64,000 bases of DNA from the NCBI GenBank assembly GCA_951802425.1, contig OX637795.1, forward strand, positions 3,328,501 through 3,392,500, in the 5' to 3' direction. Positions 57,838 to 64,000 of this stretch are shown here, piece by piece (position 1 is the stretch's first letter; the number at the start of each line of letters is the position of its first letter). The position numbers and the translations under genes were made by a program. Below the pieces are notes generated by a model, which saw nothing but the letters and a program-made list of their open reading frames with translations, made no database searches and was not told the origin of the DNA. The stretch is from Clavaria fumosa (Eukaryota > Basidiomycota > Agaricomycetes > Agaricales > Clavariaceae).

Positions 57838-58989
57838 ATGTGCGCAGCCTTCATGGACGCGCCTTCCACCGAAAACACCGAACAGCCCGTCGAGCCAACC
57901 AATACCACCGCTCCAACTCCTACAGGCGCAGACATTTTCGCGGACGCGCCTTCCACCGAGAACATCGAACGCCCTCAGACGCAGGTCGAGTCAATCATCG
58001 CCACTGCTTCAATTCCTACATGCGCAGATGTTTCTCTAAATGCACCTTCCGCTGAAAATATCGTACAACTCCAGATGCAGGTCGAGCCAAACAATACCAC
58101 TGCTTTGGCTCCTAACTGCGCAGATGTTTGTGTGGACGCGCCTGTAACTGAAAACCGGGTGGAAGTCGGGTCAGCCAATGCAGACCCTTTCACCGATCAG
58201 GCAGTTGAGGATTGCTCATCGTCGGCGCCGCTTCCGCAGTCTGGACGTTATACGCCGGAGGTCTTGATATTCGGGGAAACGGGTATGGGAAAGAGCTCCA
58301 TCATCAACATGCTCGCGGGGCAAGACATAGCCTCGGTCTCGAACGATGCCCTAGGCTGTACGTTCGGCAATGTGCGCTACCCGGTGGACATCGACGGCAC
58401 GACCGTCAACATATGGGACACCGCAGGATTGAATGAAGGGGAGCATGGGTCGGTTGCCATGGAGAAAGCCTACAAAAATCTTGAAGAACTCGAACGACAG
58501 CTGGACGGCCACTTAAATCTCCTCGTGTACTGCATTCGAGGAACGAGATACCGAGATATTGTGCGGCTCAACTACGATATATTCCGTGATGCCATTTTCA
58601 ACGGCAAGGTTCCTATCATCATTGTCGTTACTGGACTGGAGCATGAGGAGCCAATGGAATCGTGGTGGGAAAAGAATGAGGTTGAATTTACAAGGCGCAA
58701 GATGGCCTTCGACGGACACGCGTGTGTGGCGACGACCAAGGGGAAGCTCATGAAATCCGGAGGACATATGTATGAGGCCGAGTACGCGGAGTCGACGGAA
58801 GCAGTGCGGAGGTTAATCAAGACGCATATCTCGAATGCCCCACGGCGTTACAAGCCGGAATATGTACGTGCGGAGAGCAACGCGCTCAATCCCCCATGGA
58901 TGGCTACCATTCGCGACAGGTTGCGACGCCCCTACAGAACCTCAGATGGGCTTAGAGATGCTAAGAAGCTTGGCAGGGAGAGGAGGTAA
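57838..58989 (+). CDS. AIG1-like GTPase 2 with repeated N-terminus
   Basis: The ATG at 57838 gives about 383 residues; an ATG at 57852 or an upstream exon is possible, as GTGCGCAG just before CCTTCATGG could be an acceptor. Residues 1-130 hold four imperfect units around ADxxxxAPSTENIE (DAPSTENTEQP, DAPSTENIERP, NAPSAENIVQL, DAPVTENRVEV). The G domain follows: VLIFGETGMGKSS (G1), WDTAGLNEGEHG (G3), VVTGLEHEEPM (G4 place). It lacks the long C-terminal helix of the other copies and ends in a basic tail. It is more diverged from GTPase 1, 3 and 4 than they are from each other. Confidence 0.8.
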   Translation: MCAAFMDAPSTENTEQPVEPTNTTAPTPTGADIFADAPSTENIERPQTQVESIIATASIPTCADVSLNAPSAENIVQLQMQVEPNNTTALAPNCADVCVDAPVTENRVEVGSANADPFTDQAVEDCSSSAPLPQSGRYTPEVLIFGETGMGKSSIINMLAGQDIASVSNDALGCTFGNVRYPVDIDGTTVNIWDTAGLNEGEHGSVAMEKAYKNLEELERQLDGHLNLLVYCIRGTRYRDIVRLNYDIFRDAIFNGKVPIIIVVTGLEHEEPMESWWEKNEVEFTRRKMAFDGHACVATTKGKLMKSGGHMYEAEYAESTEAVRRLIKTHISNAPRRYKPEYVRAESNALNPPWMATIRDRLRRPYRTSDGLRDAKKLGRERR

Positions 58990-59337
58990 CAGGTTTCGAC
59001 GAGAAGGAAAGCCAGATATCTGGGGGATGTGCTGACGGAGGGAGAATCGCCGGCTCTTGACTGCAGCAGTTTGATTGTTTTGTTGCGTGTACTTTTGAAG
59101 CGCGTTTGTAGGCTGCAGCACAGGAAGAGTTACTGTTTTCTTAGCTCTGAGCGGACTCGAGGTCTTGAACCCGACGAATTATGCGCGGGATTGTCAGTGT
59201 GAGGCGAGCTCGGTGAGGGCGTGGGTTACCTTGAGCTCGTGCCACTCGTTGATTTTTCTGTTCACCCTTTGGTCCTTCCGTCAATCTCCTGATTGCTGAG
59301 TGTCGACGTCAGAACCAAACGTACTCCAGCGCACGAA
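58990..59337. other. Intergenic, no gene seen
   Basis: Spacer between convergent GTPase 2 (+) and GTPase 3 (-). Nothing further recognised. Confidence 0.45.
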
Positions 59338-60566
59338 TCATACTAGCTGTACAGGATGTTCTACCTTATCATCCAACTGTGCTTCGAACCGGTCCTCTAA
59401 TATCTCTGCCAAGGCTTCCGCATCGGCCTCCGACATACCACATCTCTCCACCAACCTTCTCATCTCTTCTCCGGCTTCCTTTCTTGTTTCACGGATCTCC
59501 CGCGTACGGAAGCACCATTCTGTGGTGTACGAAATGTTGACGACGTTCGCAAACCATTCTATCCTCCTGATTTTCCATGGTCTCTCAAGGCAATGCAACC
59601 TGATCAATTTCCTCATCTTCTCTCTCGAGGCTTCGTATTCTGCACCAAACGTATATTCTCCTCCCCTGAGCTTCCCTTTAGTTGCCGTGATGCATGCGAA
59701 CCCAGATGGGAACATGTCTCGTTGCTGAAAATCGCCTTTATTCCTCATCCACCAATCGTCCATTGGGTCTTCATTTTCCAGACCGGTTACAGCAATCACG
59801 ATTGGGACTCTTTTTTGGCAAATAACCTCGTAAAAAAGAGCCTCCAGTTGTTGTGCGCATTATCTCGGATCCGAGGAGCCCTCATGCAGAAAATGAGGAG
59901 GCTCACTCCGTCGCCTAAGCTACACATCAGCTTGTAGAGTCTCGCGATCGCATCCTGGCTTGCAATTCTGCCCTCGTCGCCTTCGTTGAGGCCCGCCGTA
60001 TCGTAGACATTGAAGAGGGTCCCCGTGATATCCACCGGATAGCGCTCGCTCGAAAACGTACATCCTCCCGCTCCGCTGGAAATGGGCGCGAAGGAATGCC
60101 CACCTATCAGATTGACAATAGAACTTTTGCCAGAACCGGTTTCGCCGAAGATGACAACGTTTAACTCAGCCCTCGAATTATCGGGTTTAAATGGTCGCGC
60201 TTCCCAGCTTATCCTCGCTGCGCTTGGGTGATGCGATTGGAATGGCGGTTCTGAGAGCGGCGGTGCTGTTGGCCGGCTCGGCGCGTTATAATAGACCAGA
60301 CTCCCTGGTGCTCGCACTTTCGGCATATTCACCGCGCGTCGGGCGTCAGCACGTCAAGAGCTGAATCGCATATCAAAATTTGGCAAACCAAATGGCGTTA
60401 GGATTGTTCGTCTACTCACCTGGACGAAGGGGCGAAGGTTATCGTCGATGTAGATGTGAACCCGTTGTATAAAAATGTTACGGATGGCATTACTCTTATA
60501 TGCAGCTGCGATATCATTCGGCGTCACAGGCAGTTGCGATTGGCACTTGTGCTTCATGCCGCGCAT
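59338..60566 (-). pseudogene. AIG1-like GTPase 3, frameshifted
   Basis: Close paralogue of the gene at 62.0-63.1 kb. Exon 1 is open from the ATG at 60566 (MRGMKHKCQSQLPVTPNDIA). After the expected acceptor, exon 2 meets TGA within two codons where the paralogue has CGA. The G domain itself is open (VVIFGETGSGKSS, YDTAGLNEGDEG) until a T-run near 59833-59838 has two extra bases relative to the paralogue, shifting the frame just before VTGLENEDPM. The rest continues in the other frame to the stop at 59338. Two independent lesions argue for a pseudogene. Confidence 0.75.
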
Positions 60567-61149
60567 TGCGTCCCCGCAGTCGTTATCCAGGCTCGGTTGC
60601 TGTCGATAGTTCCCATGTCATTCTCAAAGCAAGAAAACACGCGGCGTTGACAGATTCTCCACCCCAGTTTACTGCTGCGCCGCAGGCTCCTCGTCGTTCT
60701 ATTGACATGGAGACCCTCATTCGACAGCGATAAGAAACCAACAGGAATACTCGGGCTCAAGGGCTGCGGCGAACACTCGTATCGGAGGTCGGCATGTCAC
60801 ACTACTGCGAAAGAGTGCTAGTATTCGCATGCATACGACGTCCGGACCTGAGGAGAAGGAAGGCTATTTACTGTAAGTGCATAGGTCGACCGATGGCGAT
60901 ATGTAGGACTCGGTCTGGTAGCCTTCCATCGAGATCCAAGTGTCTCTACGACCGAGCTTGTCGTATAAAAACATTTCGATCATGCGCACCATGTGTTTCA
61001 TCAGAAAAGACCCTGGAGAAACAAATCCTCGAACGACGATAGGGACATTTCCTTTAGATCAGAGGCATAGAAAGGGCATAGAAAGGTCAACAATAACAGG
61101 CCCGAAGGTACTCATGCAGAGAAAGAGAAATGCATGTCTTGAATGATTA
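60567..61149. other. 5' flank of GTPase 3, duplicated at 63.14-63.72 kb
   Basis: It matches 63144-63715 almost throughout (GTCATTCTCAAAGCAAGAAA, GTCACACTACTGCGAAAGAG), with small indels. No gene; likely promoter plus remnant DNA. Confidence 0.6.
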
Positions 61150-61445
61150 GCCGAGCGCGATAAATGCAACCTCATACGGGTATATGGATGATGGTGATTT
61201 GCACACTGCCCAGGACGATCGCCATCTTCTGGGGCTCCGCCATTGGTAGAGGCATCCGATACACCTTCATGTGCGGCCCAGGATCCACGGTCCAAAAACT
61301 CGGTAAGGCTCAGAGCGAGGCGAGCGGTGGTCATGGTGCTGCACGAAGAGCGATGGGTGGAAGACCTTCGGGTCAGCCGACCACACCTGCGCATGCTGCC
61401 CAGAGAGCCCTTGCACCGCCATAATCGCGCTGGGATCATCGTCAT
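61150..61445 (-). pseudogene. Orphan C-terminal WD40 segment of an NLR A relative
   Basis: The minus strand encodes GLSGQHAQVWSADPKVFHPS and further matches the end of NLR A (GLSGQHRQVWSADPKFFDPS there). A short deletion near GGCCGCACATGAAGG shifts the frame before the final KVxRxPLPMAEPQKMAIVLG segment. No NACHT or upstream WD sequence is attached. Confidence 0.75.
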
Positions 61446-61489
61446 CCCGCTCTGGATGCTGTGGATATACGTGTTCGGCTTGGAAAATG

Positions 61490-61740
61490 CCGGTCCTTAC
61501 CTGCTAAGGACGACCGCAAGTGGCGAGCCGCTGGCCAGACGGGTTGGGGAAGTTGTCCCGCAGACCTCTGTCCGTGTTCTCCCTTGCAGGAATTTCAGTG
61601 TCAGCGGCGCTGGCGATGAGGGGATCAGGAGACAGAGACGAGGCGAGGCAGTCGCACGTATGGTTTGTCCGCCAGATGAAAGTGTGCACGCCATTGGCCA
61701 CTCCAGCGGGTTGTGGGAGAGCACTGAGAGCAGTCGTGGA
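61490..61740 (-). pseudogene. Orphan exon of the MRH membrane-protein gene
   Basis: It matches the 54.43-54.68 kb exon base by base over most of its length, including the signature now reading VHTFIWRTNHTCD. The tail block (DPLIASAADTE, DNFPNPSGQRLAT) has small deletions. No other MRH exon is nearby. Confidence 0.75.
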
Positions 61741-61794
61741 AGAGTGTCATGTTGATCATTATTTGTAGACCAAACGTAGATAAGATAAGAAGCT

Positions 61795-61985
61795 GACTTT
61801 TAAGATCGAATTCGACCTCAAGTCTTTTTACCAGCGCTTTCGCCTCGGCATTCCGCGTCTGACATCGCTCTACCAGCTTTTTCAACATGGCCCCCGGCTC
61901 TCGGCATACCTCCCGAACCTCCTGCGTGAAAATACACCACTTCGTGGTGAACGAAACTCTCGCGACGTACACGCTTTCCAGAGCG
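61795..61985 (-). pseudogene. C-terminal fragment of a GTPase 1-like gene
   Basis: The minus-strand frame reads TTKWCIFTQEVREVCREPG and then LVERC...NAEAKALVKRLE, matching the end of GTPase 1 (ATKWCIFPQEVRELCREPG). The rest of the gene is absent and the fragment abuts the 3' end of GTPase 4. Confidence 0.75.
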
Positions 61986-62001
61986 CTTTCTGGCGCACGA
62001 A

Positions 62002-63143
62002 TCATTCTAGCTGTACAGGGTGTTCTACTTCATTCAGGAACTGGTCCTCTAATATTTCTGCCAAGGCTTCCGCATCGGCCTCCGACATCCGACATCTCTC
62101 CACTAATTTTCTCATCCCCTCTCCGGCTTCCCTTCTTGTTTCACGGATCTCCCGCGTACGGAAGCACCATTCTGTGGTGTACGAAATGTCGACGACGTAC
62201 GTAAACCATTCTATCCTCTTGACTTTCCACGGTTCTTCAAGGCAGTGAACCCTGATCAAGTTTCTCATTTTCTCCTTCGAGGCCTCGTATTCCGGACCCA
62301 ACGTATATTCTACTCCTTTCCTATGCTTTCCTTTCGTTGCCGTGATGCATGCGAACCCAGACGGGAACATGTCTCGCCGCTGAAAATCGCCTTTGTTCTT
62401 CGTCCACCAATCGTCCATCGCGTCTTCATTTTCCAGCCCGGTTACAGCAACCACGATTGGGACTCTCTTTTGGCAAATAACCTCGTAAAAGAGCCTCCAG
62501 TTATTGTGCGCATTATCTCGGATCCGAGGAGCCCTCATGCAGAAAACGAGGAGGCTCACACCATCGCTTAAGCTGCACATCAGCTTGTACAGTTGCGCGA
62601 TCGCATCCTGGCTTGCAATTCTGCCCTCCTCGCCCTCGCTGAGGCCCGCCGTATCGTAGACTTTGAAGAGGGTCCCCATGATATCCACCGGATACCGCTC
62701 GCTTGAAACCGTACATCCTCCCGCTCCGCTGGAAATGGGCGCGAAGGAATGCCCACCTATCAGATTGACGATGGAACTTTTGCCAGAACTGGTTTCGCCG
62801 AAGATGACAATGTTCAACTCAGTCCTCAGATTATCGGGTTGCGGTTCTGAGGGCGACGATTCTGCTGGCTGGCCCAGCACGTCATCACAGACCAGACTCG
62901 GTGCTCGCACTTTCGGCATATTCACCGCACGTCGAGAGCTGAATCGCGTATCAAAATTTGGCAAACCAGATGGCGTTAGGATTGTTCGTCTACTCACCTG
63001 GACATAGGAACGAAGGTATTGCCGGTGTGGATGTGAACCCGTTGTATAAAAATGATACGGATGGCATTATTCTTATACGCAGCTGCGATATCATTCGGCG
63101 TCATAGGCAGTTGCGATTGGTACTTGTGCTTCATGCCGCGCAT
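62002..63143 (-). CDS. AIG1-like GTPase 4
   Basis: Exons 63143-62998 and 62938-62002 join in phase (ATGTCCAG|GTGAGT, ATTCAG|CTCTCG) and give 360 residues. Exon 1 encodes MRGMKHKYQSQLPMTPNDIA and a basic/hydrophobic helix. Exon 2 has NIVIFGETSSGKSS (G1), YDTAGLSEGEEG (G3) and AVTGLENEDAMD in the G4 place, then a conserved WW...F segment and a helical C-terminus (MSEADAEALAEILED). Reading back through the intron also stays open, so an unspliced start nearer 62997 is possible. No disabling change is seen. It is the intact member of the duplicated pair with GTPase 3. Role unknown. Confidence 0.82.
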
Positions 63144-63714
63144 TGCGTTATCTAGGTTAGATTGTTGTCGATAGTTCCCATGTCATTCTCAAAGCAAGAA
63201 AACACGCGGCGTTGACAGATTCTCCACCCCAATTTACTGCTGCGCCGCAGGCTCCTGGTCGTTCTATTGACATGGAGACCCTCATTCGACAGCGATAAGA
63301 AACCAACGGGAATACTCGGCCGCTCAAAGGCTGTGGCGAACACTCGTATAGGAAGTCGGCATGTCACACTACTGCGAAAGAGTGCTAGTAATCGCATGCA
63401 TACGACATCTAGACATGAGGAGAACACATGGGAAGGCTAATTACTATAAGTGCATAGGTCGACCAATGGCGATATGTAGGACTCGGTCCGGAGAATTGTC
63501 ATTGGTAGCCTTCCATCGAGGTCCAAGTGTCTCTACGACCGAGCTTGTCGTATAAAAACATTTCGATCATGCGCACCATGTGCTTGCCCAGAAACAAATC
63601 CTCGAACGACGATAGGGACATTTCCTTTAGATCAGAGGCATAGAAAGGTCAAAAATAACAGGCCCGAAGGTACCCGTGCAGAGAAAGAGAAATGCATGTC
63701 TTGAATGATTAGCC
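63144..63714. other. 5' flank of GTPase 4, duplicated at 60.57-61.15 kb
   Basis: Near-identical to 60567-61149 apart from small indels. No gene. Confidence 0.6.
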
Positions 63715-63733
63715 GAGCGCGATAAATGCAACC

Positions 63734-63960
63734 TCATACGGGTATATGGATGATGGTGATTCGCTCACTGCCCAGGACGATCGCCATCTTCTGGGGCTCC
63801 GCCATCGGTAGAGGTATCCGACACACCTTCGTATCCGAGCGGCCCAGGATCCACGGTCCAAAAATTCGGTAAGGCTCAGAGCGAGGCGAGCGGTGGTCAT
63901 GGTGCTGCACGAAGAGCGACGGGTCGAAGACCTTCGGGTCGGCTGGGATCATCGTCATCA
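63734..63960 (-). pseudogene. Second orphan C-terminal WD40 segment of an NLR A relative
   Basis: The open minus frame DPKVFDPSLFVQHHDHRS ... GPWILGRSDTKVCRIPLPM ... ITIIHIPV-stop aligns with the last ~75 residues of NLR A (ending IVIIHIPV). It is uninterrupted here, unlike the copy at 61.2 kb. It carries no upstream domain, and DNA resembling the MRH exon follows directly at 63961-64000, cut by the window edge. Confidence 0.75.
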
Positions 63961-64000
63961 ACAGCTGCGGCGCTGGCAACGAAGAGATCAGGAGGCGAGT

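Noticed and set aside
59796..59840. Frameshift in GTPase 3 as a sequencing error only
   Set aside because: Possible at a T-run, but a second lesion (TGA early in exon 2) makes pseudogene status more likely.

Overview
The window is nuclear DNA of a filamentous fungus, almost certainly a mushroom-forming basidiomycete (Agaricomycetes). Genes are split by many 45-70 bp introns with GT...AG ends, and the gene families are typical of that class: NACHT-WD40 NOD-like receptors, DUF6533 membrane proteins, single-pass 'jelly-roll + TM' surface proteins and small AIG1-like GTPases. I cannot name the species.

Layout. 1-1220 (-): 5' part of a P-loop kinase / HAD protein, cut by the window edge. 2.36-9.0 kb: CpG-poor repeats with no gene, including a 3-kb element with 28-bp terminal inverted repeats and a second inverted-repeat element nested in it. 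9.03-13.50 kb (-): NLR A, a CpG-rich NACHT-WD40 gene in 5 exons. 13.5-22.1 kb: mostly GC-rich gene-free DNA with one small 3-exon gene. 22.09-26.74 kb (-): NLR B, an apparently intact 8-exon NACHT-WD40 gene with 13 nearly identical 42-residue WD repeats. 27-34 kb: duplicated and decayed blocks, including two copies of a TM surface-protein gene. 33.99-36.20 kb (-): DUF6533 seven-TM gene. 37.03-37.67 kb (+): ATG12, complete in 5 exons with the C-terminal glycine. 38.98-48.21 kb: two copies of one DNA transposon family that I do not recognise, side by side. 48.38-53.55 kb (+): NLR C, close paralogue of B, broken by a 612-bp hAT-like MITE. 54.07-55.49 kb (-): MRH (Atg27/mannose-6-phosphate-receptor-like) membrane protein. 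56.2-64 kb: a cluster of AIG1-like GTPases interleaved with repeated fragments of the NLR and MRH genes.

How it fits together. This looks like a fast-evolving innate-immunity / allorecognition neighbourhood: three NLRs, a GTPase cluster and orphan 3' exons, reshaped by segmental duplication and transposons. The duplications supply internal controls. NLR B gives the exact empty site of the MITE in NLR C, the 5' flank of B is the empty site of transposon copy 2, and a third duplicated block near 31.2 kb is an approximate empty site for copy 1. CpG is sharply depleted in NLR B, NLR C, both transposons and the 2.4-9 kb repeats, but normal in NLR A, ATG12 and the GTPases. This suggests cytosine methylation and C-to-T decay of repeated DNA.

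The strongest candidate for something undescribed is the transposon family at 38.98-48.21 kb: coiled-coil N-terminus, an about 1000-residue putative transposase with a C-x-C-H and acidic-residue motif set, TIRs beginning TGGGG, 7-8 bp target duplications, and a long foldback ahead of the gene.
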